Positions 8,981 to 18,754 of a stretch of DNA of 64,000 bases are shown piece by piece. Within the stretch, counting starts at the first letter, position 1; every line of letters begins with the position of its first letter. Under the pieces are notes generated by a model. The model was given only the letters and a program-made list of their open reading frames with translations, was not told the origin of the DNA and searched no databases. The translations under genes and the position numbers were made by a program. The DNA comes from a bacterium (GTDB lineage: Bacteria > Vulcanimicrobiota > Vulcanimicrobiia > Vulcanimicrobiales > Vulcanimicrobiaceae): the NCBI GenBank assembly GCA_021794175.1, contig JAJYRI010000001.1, positions 1 to 64,000 on the forward strand, written 5' to 3'.

Positions 8981-10423
8981 TCAGGCGGGCGCGCCCGCCG
9001 CTCCGGCGACCGCGCAGGAAGCCATCACCGCGTCGGTCATCCCGTGAATGAGGCGCTTATCTGCCGGAGCGACCGTTGCCAGGATGCCGCCGACGCGTAC
9101 GCTCTCGCCGACGACGAAATAGTACGGACAGAGGCGAACGCGGCCGTCGAAGGTGCGGATCTCGTCACTTCTCCGGTCGAGATAACTCTGGCGCACGCGC
9201 TTGGGCTTGTGAAAGCGCTGCAGGATATGCGGCGTCTTTTCGAACTGGGTGAGACCGTTGCGCAGCGCCTCGCTCCACTCATCGCGCGTGAGATCGTTCG
9301 CGACCTTGACCCCGCGTGAACCCCACGCAAGCTCGGAGAAACCCGAGGGTTTGACGACGTACTCGCGTTCGCTCTTCGTCAGTTCGGCAAGGTGCATGAA
9401 ATTATCGACCGGGCGACCGGCGACCGTCACGCCGACGATGGCGGCTTGCGGTGGCAGCGGACGCGGATCGAGAATCCACGTTTCGGGGAAGAGGGTTCGG
9501 AGACGAATAAAGAGCTCTTCGCCGAGTTCGCCGACCCAAAGACGCTCGAGCGCATAATGGTGGAGTAAGGCAAAGGAAAGTTTCTCTTCCAAATGCGCTT
9601 TCGGCGGCGGCGTCATGCGGACGCGTTGATGTCGCGCAGCGTAGAGCATCAGTTCCTGTTTCGGAACGTTGAGAAGATCGAAGAGTTCGAAGTTTCGATA
9701 GATCGCATCGATCCGCCGCTCGTTACCGGCATCGTCGCGAATAAAGAGCGCTTCCTCGGTAAAGAGCACCTGCTCCGGCCGGACGACGGCGATATCGGCG
9801 ATTCCCAAGCGCGCAATATCGGCGGCGAGCCAGCTCATCTCGGCACGGTAATCACCGGATTCATCGGAGACGACGACCGCGACGCTCGGGTGCTCTTTCC
9901 CACACTGGGCTGCGAAAATCTCGGCGAACCCGCGCGCCATGCCGTCACGACCGCCGGCACTTTCGATTCCGACCGAGCAATATGCATGCGCCATCGCGCC
10001 GACGAAGCCCATTCCGCCGGGTACACTATCGAGTTCGGAGGCAATAAAGCCGCTCTCGGTAACGAGCAGATCGGGGCGAATGACCGCCGGGATATCGTTC
10101 TTAAAGCGGTTCTGACGCGATAGCCGAACGATGTGCTCGGGTTTTCCGAGATCGAGATATTCGGCGATGAATGCCGGTGCCGTACCACGCGCGCTACGCA
10201 TGTAGAGCGAATTCAGCGCCTTATAGAAGCGGAGGAGGTCGTTACCGATGCGTTCGATCTGCGAGAACTGCTCGACCGAGAGCCCGAAAGGCTCGGGAGC
10301 GACTCGCCACGCGATGCGGTCTTGTTCGTTCTCTACCCGGAAGAGCCCCGGGGGGATCGCTGCTTCGACCTGCAGGGCCCGGTCGCGGGCGGTCAGGTCG
10401 GGGATGGTGGATGTACAGGACAA
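8981..10423 (-). CDS. Hypothetical protein, ATP-grasp-like
   Basis: 480 aa; YVVKPSGFSELAWGSRGVKV and ILQRFHKPKRV segments suggest an ATP-grasp-type fold; family not identified. Confidence 0.55.
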   Translation of the reverse strand: MSCTSTIPDLTARDRALQVEAAIPPGLFRVENEQDRIAWRVAPEPFGLSVEQFSQIERIGNDLLRFYKALNSLYMRSARGTAPAFIAEYLDLGKPEHIVRLSRQNRFKNDIPAVIRPDLLVTESGFIASELDSVPGGMGFVGAMAHAYCSVGIESAGGRDGMARGFAEIFAAQCGKEHPSVAVVVSDESGDYRAEMSWLAADIARLGIADIAVVRPEQVLFTEEALFIRDDAGNERRIDAIYRNFELFDLLNVPKQELMLYAARHQRVRMTPPPKAHLEEKLSFALLHHYALERLWVGELGEELFIRLRTLFPETWILDPRPLPPQAAIVGVTVAGRPVDNFMHLAELTKSEREYVVKPSGFSELAWGSRGVKVANDLTRDEWSEALRNGLTQFEKTPHILQRFHKPKRVRQSYLDRRSDEIRTFDGRVRLCPYYFVVGESVRVGGILATVAPADKRLIHGMTDAVMASCAVAGAAGAPA

Positions 10424-10528
10424 AAGAAACCTCTATCGACAGCCGTCGGGGATTTTTGCTGAGTTATACGCGATGTACCGTCGCCGCATGATCGCTCTTA
10501 ACGCCTTTGCTTCGAACTCGGTTTCGCT

Positions 10529-10975
10529 TTACTTGATGATGACCGCGCCGGGCGTGAGCAGGGCCGAATCGATCGAGGCCGAGCTGGGCGTCACGTGAAG
10601 GGTGAGGTGAAGCGTGCCGATGAGACCGACCGGCGCGAGTTCGATGGAGGCCGGGGCATGGGACGCCGCACTCCCCATCGGTAGCAGCAGGGCAAGCGTT
10701 GCGGTCGCGCTCCGGGTCGGCGTCGAGGTCGTTGCCTCGACATGGGCGATGCGGGAACTGGTCGAGGGATCGAGCGTCACCGCATTCAGGCAGAGCTCGA
10801 TGGTAAGCGGGGAGCCCTCGACGGTGAAGCGCTCGCTCGTGCAGGCGGCGCGCGCCGTTGCCGGCATTGCCGTCGCGAGCGCTGCTGCAAGGGTAAGGAG
10901 AGGCACGATCCGGCGTCGATGCGCCGCGAGGGGGGATTTCACGATACTTCGGCATTCGACCGCCGATGGTCGCAC
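10529..10975 (-). CDS. Secreted hypothetical protein
   Basis: Signal peptide-like IVPLLTLAAALATAMPATARAA; otherwise unrecognised. Confidence 0.45.
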   Translation of the reverse strand: MRPSAVECRSIVKSPLAAHRRRIVPLLTLAAALATAMPATARAACTSERFTVEGSPLTIELCLNAVTLDPSTSSRIAHVEATTSTPTRSATATLALLLPMGSAASHAPASIELAPVGLIGTLHLTLHVTPSSASIDSALLTPGAVIIK

Positions 10976-11011
10976 CCCTCACATTGACCGCAGCGGTTAT
11001 GCTAGGAGGCC

Positions 11012-11824
11012 GTGATACCTATTGAACTTATCGCCCTCGACCTCGACGGAACGCTGTTGCAAGCCGACGATCGGGTCGCCGACCCCGAACGAAAGGCGAT
11101 CGAACGAGCGCTTGCTCGCGGCGTGCGCGTCGTCATCGTGACCGGGCGCGGCGCGGAGTTTCCGTCGATGCTCGCCCGCGACTTGGGGCTCGATCTGCCG
11201 ATTATCTGTTGCCATGGAGCGCTCACGAAGGACTTCGTGAGCGGCCGGACGTTGGGGCATATTCCGGTGCCGCTCCAAGAGGCGCGCGACCTGATCGATT
11301 TTGCCGTCGAGCGCGATCTCGACCTCGCCGTCTACCACGAAGAGCGCTTTCACCGTCTCGCCGGCCGCGAACGCTACATGCCCGACATGGTCGCCCCGCA
11401 TTGGGTCGAGGTTGAGGATTTTCGGCTGCTGCGCGAGGGTGCTCCGACGATGCTCCGCTTTCTCGGAAATGCCTCGGTTGAAGCGGTACGCTCCGAACTC
11501 TCCCGGCGCCCGGTTCACGCGAAATTCGAGCGCTGGGGGGCATTCGAGGAGTGTGCGGTCACGGCGCGCGAAGCGACGAAGGAGCGAGCGTTGGCGCGGC
11601 TCTGCGGCGATTTCCAGATTCCGCGCGAGCGCGTGCTGGCGATCGGCGATTCGGCCAACGATCTGCCGATGTTGCGTTGGGCGGGCATCGGCGTAGCGAT
11701 GGGAAACGCGGCGCCTGCCGTCCGAGAGTCGATCGGTAGGGTTACGCTCGACGTCGCGCACCACGGTGTCGCGCGCGCGATCGAGCGCTATGTATTGTCG
11801 TCCCAAGGGAGAAGAAGTGCATGA
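11012..11824 (+). CDS. HAD-superfamily Cof-type hydrolase
   Basis: ALDLDGTLLQADDRV motif I; VLAIGDSANDLPMLRWAGIGVAMGNA motif IV. Confidence 0.92.
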   Translation: MIPIELIALDLDGTLLQADDRVADPERKAIERALARGVRVVIVTGRGAEFPSMLARDLGLDLPIICCHGALTKDFVSGRTLGHIPVPLQEARDLIDFAVERDLDLAVYHEERFHRLAGRERYMPDMVAPHWVEVEDFRLLREGAPTMLRFLGNASVEAVRSELSRRPVHAKFERWGAFEECAVTAREATKERALARLCGDFQIPRERVLAIGDSANDLPMLRWAGIGVAMGNAAPAVRESIGRVTLDVAHHGVARAIERYVLSSQGRRSA

Positions 11825-12078
11825 TGCAACCCAATGCCCATCCTGAATATGAATCGCGATTGCGGAAGATTCTCGCCGACGGTGATTGGGCCGCCCTGCG
11901 CGAGTTTGCGCGCAGCGAAAACCAAATTCCCGACGAGGTCTACGAGAAAGACGAGCATTTCTGGACCGTGCTGCTCCATAAACTCATCTGCAATCGCATC
12001 GATCAACTCCATCTTCACGCCGCTTCTCGCGCATGGCTCGACCGCAACGGTTATAGCACCGATCTCGGCGGATTTTAA
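11821..12078 (+). CDS. Hypothetical protein
   Basis: 85 aa ORF with ATGA overlap to the upstream HAD gene. Confidence 0.5.
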   Translation: MMQPNAHPEYESRLRKILADGDWAALREFARSENQIPDEVYEKDEHFWTVLLHKLICNRIDQLHLHAASRAWLDRNGYSTDLGGF

Positions 12079-12082
12079 CGCG

Positions 12083-12328
12083 ATGCCGACCGTGCGTGTG
12101 CTGGCGTTCGCTCGGCTGCGCGAAATACTCGGCGAGAGTCGCGATATCTCGCTCGTCGAAGGAGCGACGCTGCGCGACCTGTGGCCCGCGCTGCTCGCCG
12201 TCGAACCGCGGCTACAGGGACTTGAGAGCGGGATGCGTTTTGCCTGTAACCAGCGGCTTTGCACCGAGGAGCGGACGCTCGTCGACGGCGATGAGATCGC
12301 GTTGTTGCCACCCTTCGGGGGCGGATAG
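12083..12328 (+). CDS. moaD: Molybdopterin synthase small subunit
   Basis: MPTVRVLAFARLREILGES...DEIALLPPFGGG with C-terminal GG; followed by moaE. Confidence 0.88.
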   Translation: MPTVRVLAFARLREILGESRDISLVEGATLRDLWPALLAVEPRLQGLESGMRFACNQRLCTEERTLVDGDEIALLPPFGGG

Positions 12329-12333
12329 CCGCG

Positions 12334-12765
12334 ATGTTCGCAATCGTCGACGAAGCGATCGATCCCCGAGCGCTTGAGGCGGCGGTGGGCGCGCCGGCCT
12401 GCGGAGGGCTCGTGTGTTTTACCGGAGTGGTGCGCGAAAGCGCCGACGACGGACGTGCGGTTACCGGGCTGCGCTACGAGGCGCATGTCGCGATGGCGGA
12501 GGCGAGTTTTCGGCAGATCGCCGACGAGCTTCGTGCGACGATGCCCGAGGTGCGTCTAGCGATCGTGCATCGTGTCGGCGATCTCGCCGTCGGCGAGATC
12601 GCCGTCGTCGTCGCAGCCGCCGCGCCGCATCGGGCCGAGGCTTTCGCCGCCGCGCGTTTTGCGATCGATGCATTGAAGGAACGGGCGCCGATCTGGAAAG
12701 AGGAGCACTACCGCGACGGAGCGCGTGCCTGGATCGAAAATCGTTGCGGCGGGACGCATTCGTGA
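12334..12765 (+). CDS. moaE: Molybdopterin synthase catalytic subunit
   Basis: GGLVCFTGVVR, LRYEAHVAMAE, AIVHRVGDLAVGE, RAEAFAAARFAIDALKERAPIWKEE. Confidence 0.93.
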   Translation: MFAIVDEAIDPRALEAAVGAPACGGLVCFTGVVRESADDGRAVTGLRYEAHVAMAEASFRQIADELRATMPEVRLAIVHRVGDLAVGEIAVVVAAAAPHRAEAFAAARFAIDALKERAPIWKEEHYRDGARAWIENRCGGTHS

Positions 12766-13481
12766 AACTCGATCTCCACCACGTCGCGACCGAGAACGGG
12801 TCGATTGCAGCGCTTGCCTACGAACCGCGCCGATCCCGCGATCTGGCGATCGTTGCCGGGCACGGATATTCCAGCAGCAAGCACAATCTCGACCCGCTCT
12901 GCGCTTTTCTTGCCGCACACGGGTTCGCGATGTTCTCACTCGACTTTCCGGGGCATAAACTCGGTGCCAGCGGTGGACGTCTGCGCGATGCCGAGGATGC
13001 AGTCGCGGCGATGGCCGCGATCGTCGCCCTCGCACGCTCTCACGGGTATGCTCGCGTGCTGACGCTAGGGCACAGTATGGGGGCGATGACCGCGCTCCTC
13101 ACCGCAGCGGAGGATCCGGCGCTGCTCGGTGCGGTCGCCATTGCGACGGGGTACGGTCGGCCGACGGCGCTCTCGGCGTTACAACGCGCGGGCGCAACGG
13201 ATTTTCGTTCCGGCTACGTCGACGGCGCGACGTTACCGGAGCTCGTCGAGGGAGTCGATCGTCGGTTCGACCGTGCGCTGCCGAAGTTGCTCGGCCGCCA
13301 GTCGCTCTACGTCGCCGCCGACGCCGATGCGATGGTCTCGCCCGCGAGCGTTCGCGACCTCTACGAGCGCGCTCCGCGAGAGAAGCACTTCGTAACCATC
13401 GAAAGCGATCACACCGAGGCTGCCCCGCGCGCGCGTGCCGAGGTTTTGGCGTGGCTCGACGAACGATTCCCGAGATCGTGA
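12762..13481 (+). CDS. Alpha/beta hydrolase
   Basis: IVAGHGYSSSKHN; LTLGHSMGAMTAL (nucleophile elbow GHSMG); GTG start overlapping the moaE stop. Confidence 0.85.
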   Translation: MKLDLHHVATENGSIAALAYEPRRSRDLAIVAGHGYSSSKHNLDPLCAFLAAHGFAMFSLDFPGHKLGASGGRLRDAEDAVAAMAAIVALARSHGYARVLTLGHSMGAMTALLTAAEDPALLGAVAIATGYGRPTALSALQRAGATDFRSGYVDGATLPELVEGVDRRFDRALPKLLGRQSLYVAADADAMVSPASVRDLYERAPREKHFVTIESDHTEAAPRARAEVLAWLDERFPRS

Positions 13482-14590
13482 ATTTTGCGGGCTCGCTCGC
13501 TCTGCGGCGGTACAGCAGGCACCTCCTCATACCCGAGATCGGCTTGGCCGGCCAGGAACGCCTCGCTGCCTCGCGAGCGTTGGTCGTCGGCGCGGGTGGC
13601 CTCGGGGCACCGGTGCTCGCGTACCTCGCTGCGGCGGGCGTCGGGCGTATCGGTATTATCGACGACGATTGCGTCGACGAGAGCAATCTGCAACGTCAAA
13701 TATTGTTCGAGCAGGCCGATATCGGCCGTCCGAAAGCCGAGGTCGCGGCGCAGCGTCTGCATGCGCTCAACCCGCAGATAACGCTCGATGCGTTACAACT
13801 GCGTTTCGACGCGAGCAACGCACGCGAGCTGGTGCGTCTCTACGATGTGGTCATCGATTGCAGCGATCGTTTTACCACCCGCTATTGCACGAGCGACGCC
13901 TGTTCGTTGGAGGGGAAGATCGAGATCTTCGCGGCGATCTTCCGGTTCGACGGGCAGGTGACGCGCTTCGATCCCGAAGGGCCGTGTTATCGCTGTCTCT
14001 TTCCGTACGCGCCGGAACCCGGGAGCGTACCCACCTGTGCCGAGGGCGGCGTCCTCGGCGTCCTGCCGGGCATCGTCGGCGCTTGGCAGGCGACTGAAGC
14101 GCTCAAGGCGTTACTGCAGATCGGCGATCCCCTGCGCGGGCGATTGATGCTCGTCGACGCGCTCGCCGCTCGCACGCGCGAGGTTCGTTTCGAACGCGAT
14201 CCGGAATGCGTCCGCTGCGGCGAACGCCCAACGCTCTTCGAACCGGTCGACCAGCCCGAAGAGGAGCGGATCGAACTCGCCGGTATAGCGGAAATCCCTC
14301 CGGAAGAGCTCGATGCGTCGCTGCAGGATGCGATACTCCTCGACGTGCGCGAACCGCATGAGGTTGCGCTGGGGCTCGTTCCCGGATCGCTCCACGTTCC
14401 GGCGTCGCAATTAGAAGCGCGCATGCACGAGCTCGATAGCGCGAAACGTTATATCGTAGCGTGTCGCGTCGGCGTGCGTTCGCGTTGGGCGATCGGGCGC
14501 TTACGCGATGCCGGATTCAAGCGACTGGCGCATCTCGACGGCGGGCTCCTTCGTTACGCGGCGCTCGACGCGGAATTCGGGTTTTTCTAA
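13478..14590 (+). CDS. MoeB/ThiF-type adenylyltransferase with C-terminal rhodanese domain (MoeZ-like)
   Basis: RYSRHLLIPEIGLAGQERL, VVGAGGLGAPVLAYLAAAGVG, DDDCVDESNLQRQ, CYRC and CVRC zinc pairs, rhodanese ILLDVREPHEVALGLVPGSLHVP and ACRVGVRS. Confidence 0.92.
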   Translation: MNFAGSLALRRYSRHLLIPEIGLAGQERLAASRALVVGAGGLGAPVLAYLAAAGVGRIGIIDDDCVDESNLQRQILFEQADIGRPKAEVAAQRLHALNPQITLDALQLRFDASNARELVRLYDVVIDCSDRFTTRYCTSDACSLEGKIEIFAAIFRFDGQVTRFDPEGPCYRCLFPYAPEPGSVPTCAEGGVLGVLPGIVGAWQATEALKALLQIGDPLRGRLMLVDALAARTREVRFERDPECVRCGERPTLFEPVDQPEEERIELAGIAEIPPEELDASLQDAILLDVREPHEVALGLVPGSLHVPASQLEARMHELDSAKRYIVACRVGVRSRWAIGRLRDAGFKRLAHLDGGLLRYAALDAEFGFF

Positions 14591-15436
14591 ATGAAGCGTC
14601 GGCGTTTCGGAAAAACGGAGGTCGCGCTTCCCGTCATCGGGCAAGGCACCTGGAATATTCCGGAGAGCAAAAAAGGGCGCTCGGAAGCGATTGCCGCGCT
14701 GCGACACGGCGTCGCGCTGGGAATGACGCATATCGATACGGCGGAGATGTACGGGGCCGGAGAAGTCGAGCGTATCGTCGGTGAAGCGATCGCGCCGCTC
14801 GCTCGCGAATCGCTCTTTCTCGTCAGTAAGGTACTTCCGAGCAACGCGAGTTACGAAGGCACGATCGCTGCGGCGAAGCGGAGCCTCCAGCGGCTGGGAA
14901 CGTCGTACCTCGACGGCTATTTGCTGCACTGGTGCGGCGAGTATCCGCTGGAAGAGACGATGCGCGCGATGCGAACGCTGATCGAATCGGGCAGCATCCG
15001 TTTCGCCGGTATCAGTAACTGCGATGTCGAGGAACTCGCGATTGCCGAACGTGCGCTCTCGCCCTACCCCGTCCTCTGCGATCAAGTGCTCTACCATCTT
15101 TACGAACGTACCGCCGAACACCGGCTCTTCCCCTACGCCCGCACGCGCGATATTCCCATCGTCGGTTACACGCCGTTCGGACGGAGACAAATTTCAGCCT
15201 TGCTCGCCGATCGAACCCTCCGCGAGATCGCGGCGGCGCACGATACGAGCGTTCGATCCATCGTGCTGGCATTCCTGACCCGCGATCCGGTGCTCTTTGC
15301 TATTCCGAAGGCCTCTTCCATCGCCCACGTGGAAGAGAATGCGCTCGCCGGAGAGCTCGTGCTGCGCAGCGATGAGATCGATGCGATCGACCGTGCTTTC
15401 CCGAAAGGCCCTCTTGGCGATCTCGCTTCGCTCTGA
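14591..15436 (+). CDS. Aldo/keto reductase
   Basis: IGQGTWNIPES, HIDTAEMYGAGEVERIVGEAI, LVSKVLPSNAS, YLDGYLLHW, FAGISNC. Confidence 0.92.
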   Translation: MKRRRFGKTEVALPVIGQGTWNIPESKKGRSEAIAALRHGVALGMTHIDTAEMYGAGEVERIVGEAIAPLARESLFLVSKVLPSNASYEGTIAAAKRSLQRLGTSYLDGYLLHWCGEYPLEETMRAMRTLIESGSIRFAGISNCDVEELAIAERALSPYPVLCDQVLYHLYERTAEHRLFPYARTRDIPIVGYTPFGRRQISALLADRTLREIAAAHDTSVRSIVLAFLTRDPVLFAIPKASSIAHVEENALAGELVLRSDEIDAIDRAFPKGPLGDLASL

Positions 15437-16586
15437 CGATGCGGCGATCGCGAGCGTTCGTCGAGCGATCGAGGAGCGCAGCAAGGTGCTCGGCGTTCGG
15501 GTGCGCGTTGCCGATGCAGATGTAGACGTCGAGACGCGCGAGCGCATGCGCGCATCGTTCGAACGCGGCGACCTTCGGACGTGGGGATACGGCGATGCCT
15601 ATGCGGATGCCGCCGCCGATCCGCTGCGCATTCTTGCGCGGGCGCGCAGCGTTCTCTGCGTGGCGATCCCCTACGCTCGGCTCGCGCCGACGCGCGTTGC
15701 GCCCGGCAGCGGCCTCGTCTCGAAATACGCATGGTCGCGCGATTATCACGTGCGCGTGCGTGCTATTCTCAACGATCTCGCCGCGCATATCGATGCCGCA
15801 GCCGACGGCAGTGTCACCGCAATCGCGTGCGACACCGCCCCGGTCGCCGAACGCGCGCGAGCCGCTCGCTCGGGGCTGGCATGGATCGGCAAGCATACCA
15901 ACGCCATCGCGCCCGATCTGGGATCGTACGTGTTTCTCGGCGAAATATTTTGCTCGTTCGAGCTTCCCGCCGATAGGCCGTTGAAAAAGCAATGCGGGAA
16001 CTGCACGCGCTGCGTCGATATCTGCCCGACCGGTGCGTTGCGAGGAGATTACACGATCGACGCGACCCGGTGCATCGCCGATCTCACGCAACGCGTCGAT
16101 GCGATACCGCGAGCGTTACGCCCGTTGCTCGGCGACTGGGTCTGGGGCTGCGACCTCTGCCAGGATATCTGCCCGCCGACCGCGCGCGCCGGTGCGTGCG
16201 GCGATGCGGCATTCGATCCGTTCGACGACGCTCTCGCGCGCCCCGATCTGCAACGCTTGCTCGCGCTGCGAAGCGGCGAATACAAGCGCCGCTATCGCCC
16301 GACGGCGATGGGTTGGCGCGGTGCGGCGGTGCTGCGCCGGAACGCTGCCGTCGGGCTTGGAAACGCCCTCGACCGGGCGGCGATTCCGGCGCTCGCCCGC
16401 GCATTGGAAGAGGATCCGCATCCGCTGGTTCGTGGGGCAGCCGCTTGGGCGCTCGGCCGCATCGGAGGGCCGGCGGGGCAGCGGGCTCTAGCGCGCGCGC
16501 GTGGACTGGAACGAGATGCAGCGGTCGTCGAGGAGATCGAGGCTGCATCCAAGAGTGCGGCATTGTGCGTTGAAGGGTCGGACTAG
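15411..16586 (+). CDS. queG: Epoxyqueuosine reductase
   Basis: GLAWIGKHTNAI, GNCTRCVDICPTGAL and GCDLCQDICPP 4Fe-4S motifs, C-terminal HEAT-like repeat; start approximate. Confidence 0.88.
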   Translation, partial: LLAISLRSDDAAIASVRRAIEERSKVLGVRVRVADADVDVETRERMRASFERGDLRTWGYGDAYADAAADPLRILARARSVLCVAIPYARLAPTRVAPGSGLVSKYAWSRDYHVRVRAILNDLAAHIDAAADGSVTAIACDTAPVAERARAARSGLAWIGKHTNAIAPDLGSYVFLGEIFCSFELPADRPLKKQCGNCTRCVDICPTGALRGDYTIDATRCIADLTQRVDAIPRALRPLLGDWVWGCDLCQDICPPTARAGACGDAAFDPFDDALARPDLQRLLALRSGEYKRRYRPTAMGWRGAAVLRRNAAVGLGNALDRAAIPALARALEEDPHPLVRGAAAWALGRIGGPAGQRALARARGLERDAAVVEEIEAASKSAALCVEGSD

Positions 16587-17596
16587 TGGAAACGATCGAC
16601 CTTCGCGCATTACCCCTCACCGATGCCTTCGCGCGCCGGATCGATTATCTACGTATATCGGTAACCGATAAGTGCAATTTGCGATGCATCTACTGCATGC
16701 CCGCGCAGGGGCTCCCATGGATCGAACGCGAGCAACTGCTTCGCTTTGAAGAGATCGAACGGCTCGTTCGTATCTTCGCCGGGCTCGGAGTCACGAAAAT
16801 TCGACTCTCCGGAGGCGAGCCGTTGGTCCGTCGCGATCTTCATCGTCTGGTGGCGATGATTCGTGCGATCGACGGTATCGTAGATATCGCACTCTCGACG
16901 AACGGGATATTGCTCGAAGAACAGTTGCCGGCACTCATGTCCGCCGGGCTTACGCGCGTGAACGTCTCGCTCGATACGTTACGGGAGGATCGCTTCGAAG
17001 CGTTGGCGCGCCGACCGGGGCTCGATCGCGTGCTCTCCGGTATCGACGCGGCGGTGCGCGCCGGCGCAATACCGGTGAAGATCAATTGCGTCGCGATGCG
17101 CGGTCGCAACGACGACGAGATCGAGGCCTTTGCCCGCTATGCACGCGAACGCGACGTCGCGGTGCGTTTCATCGAACTGATGCCGGTTCGAGAGAATCTC
17201 GGCCTCTCGGCCGATGCGTATATCGGAGCCGAGGAGATCCTCGAGCGAATAGCGTCGATCGAGGTGCTGCAACCGATTACCGGGCCGCCGGGCAACGGGC
17301 CGGCGCGGTACTTCGGGTTCGCGAACGGTCGCGGGAGCATCGGCGTCATCAGCCCCCTCTCGCACGATTATTGCGAGCGCTGCAACCGCGTTCGCTTGAC
17401 CGCGGACGGGCGGCTACGTCTCTGCCTCTTCGGCGAAAATCACCTCGACTTAAAGAAAGCGTTGCGCGCAGGGGAGAGCGACGAGCGCCTGCGCGAACGG
17501 GTTGCCGCCGCGATGTTGGTAAAACCCGAGCGCCACCATCTTCGCATCGGTGAGGCTTCTTCGCAAATGCGCGCCTTTAGCGAGATCGGCGGCTAG
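16586..17596 (+). CDS. moaA: GTP 3',8-cyclase (radical SAM)
   Basis: DYLRISVTDKCNLRCIYCMP (CxxxCxxC), KIRLSGGEPLVRRDL, CERCNRVRLTADGRLRLCLFGE. Confidence 0.95.
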   Translation: METIDLRALPLTDAFARRIDYLRISVTDKCNLRCIYCMPAQGLPWIEREQLLRFEEIERLVRIFAGLGVTKIRLSGGEPLVRRDLHRLVAMIRAIDGIVDIALSTNGILLEEQLPALMSAGLTRVNVSLDTLREDRFEALARRPGLDRVLSGIDAAVRAGAIPVKINCVAMRGRNDDEIEAFARYARERDVAVRFIELMPVRENLGLSADAYIGAEEILERIASIEVLQPITGPPGNGPARYFGFANGRGSIGVISPLSHDYCERCNRVRLTADGRLRLCLFGENHLDLKKALRAGESDERLRERVAAAMLVKPERHHLRIGEASSQMRAFSEIGG

Positions 17597-18734
17597 CCGT
17601 TCGCCGCGCGATCATCTGTTGCGTGGCCGAGAATATTTGCATCGCCGCGGCACGTCGCTCGGGTGTCGCAGCGTTTTCCTCGGGAAGAAAGACGGTCATC
17701 GCCGCATTCGCTTCGAAGACGACGAGTTTGCCCTCGCGCGACACTGCGAAATCGACGCCGACATAATCGAGTTCGGTCGAACGCCCCACGGCAACGAGCG
17801 CGTCGGCGATGCGTCCCCCGAGGTGCGAGCGAAGATCGCTGAGGTAGTCGATCTCCTCGGCGCGCTCGGCGGGGCCCATCTCGGCGCTGAAGTAGTGGAT
17901 ATTCCAATGGCGCGCGATCGCTAGGTGCGCTGGATACGGCGTGCCGTCGACGATCATCGCGCGATATTTTCGAATGCGTCCGTCGTCGGCGGCGGTATCG
18001 ACGTACTCGATCTGTAGCAATTCGTATCCGGGAAGCGCTGTGAGAGCGGCCTCGAGGTCGGCTTCGGAGGTGATCCGTTCGAAATATGCGCCGTTATGGT
18101 ATCCGGGCGAGCGGAGAAGAAAGGGCACGTTGGCGGCATCGATTTCGGCGCGAGGGAGCAAGCGTACGTTCGGAGCGATGGTGTCGGGTATCGTCTGTAG
18201 GCGCAGGGGGTGTGCGACGCGCGATGTCAGCGCGATCAGTCGCGGTGCATTTAATACCGGTGCCGGGTCGCTTTCAAGGAGTTCGGTCGCCATCGCGAGA
18301 GCGGGGGCGTCGATATCGGGATCGGCGATGAGATTGAATGCGATGTCGTGCGGAGGAAGAGCGAGTTCGGGATCCCAGTATTGTACGAGGATCGTCGTGG
18401 TCTCGAAAAGTTGCGGATCGAGAATTTGGTCGGTGCCGGTCTGTCCTTGGACCGAAGAAGAGCCGAGTTGCAAGACTCGAATCGGCTCTCCGCTTCCGCG
18501 AAACGGTGCTACTTGCCCCGAGATCGGCCGAAAGCCGGCACGCATCTCGGCGAGTGCGGCGTCGGCTTTCCCAAGTTGCATCAGCAATTCGGCGTAGCGC
18601 ATATGGGCGGTTGCGAAATCGGGAACCAGCCCGATACAACGGCGATACTCGGCGGCGGCGCCCTCGAAATCGCGTGCGCGATAGAGCGCCTGCGCCTTAC
18701 GAAAGAGCGCGATCGGTTTCTCGATCTCGTTCAT
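17577..18734 (-). CDS. TPR-containing protein with C-terminal ATP-grasp-like domain
   Basis: TPR-like N-terminus (ALYRARDFEGAAAEYRRCIGLVPDFATAHMRYAELLMQLGKADAALAEM); ELDYVGVDFAVSREGKLVVFEANAAM resembles ATP-grasp C-terminus. Confidence 0.6.
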   Translation of the reverse strand: MNEIEKPIALFRKAQALYRARDFEGAAAEYRRCIGLVPDFATAHMRYAELLMQLGKADAALAEMRAGFRPISGQVAPFRGSGEPIRVLQLGSSSVQGQTGTDQILDPQLFETTTILVQYWDPELALPPHDIAFNLIADPDIDAPALAMATELLESDPAPVLNAPRLIALTSRVAHPLRLQTIPDTIAPNVRLLPRAEIDAANVPFLLRSPGYHNGAYFERITSEADLEAALTALPGYELLQIEYVDTAADDGRIRKYRAMIVDGTPYPAHLAIARHWNIHYFSAEMGPAERAEEIDYLSDLRSHLGGRIADALVAVGRSTELDYVGVDFAVSREGKLVVFEANAAMTVFLPEENAATPERRAAAMQIFSATQQMIARRTASRRSR

Positions 18735-18754
18735 AGCGCCGTCTCGTCGACGTC

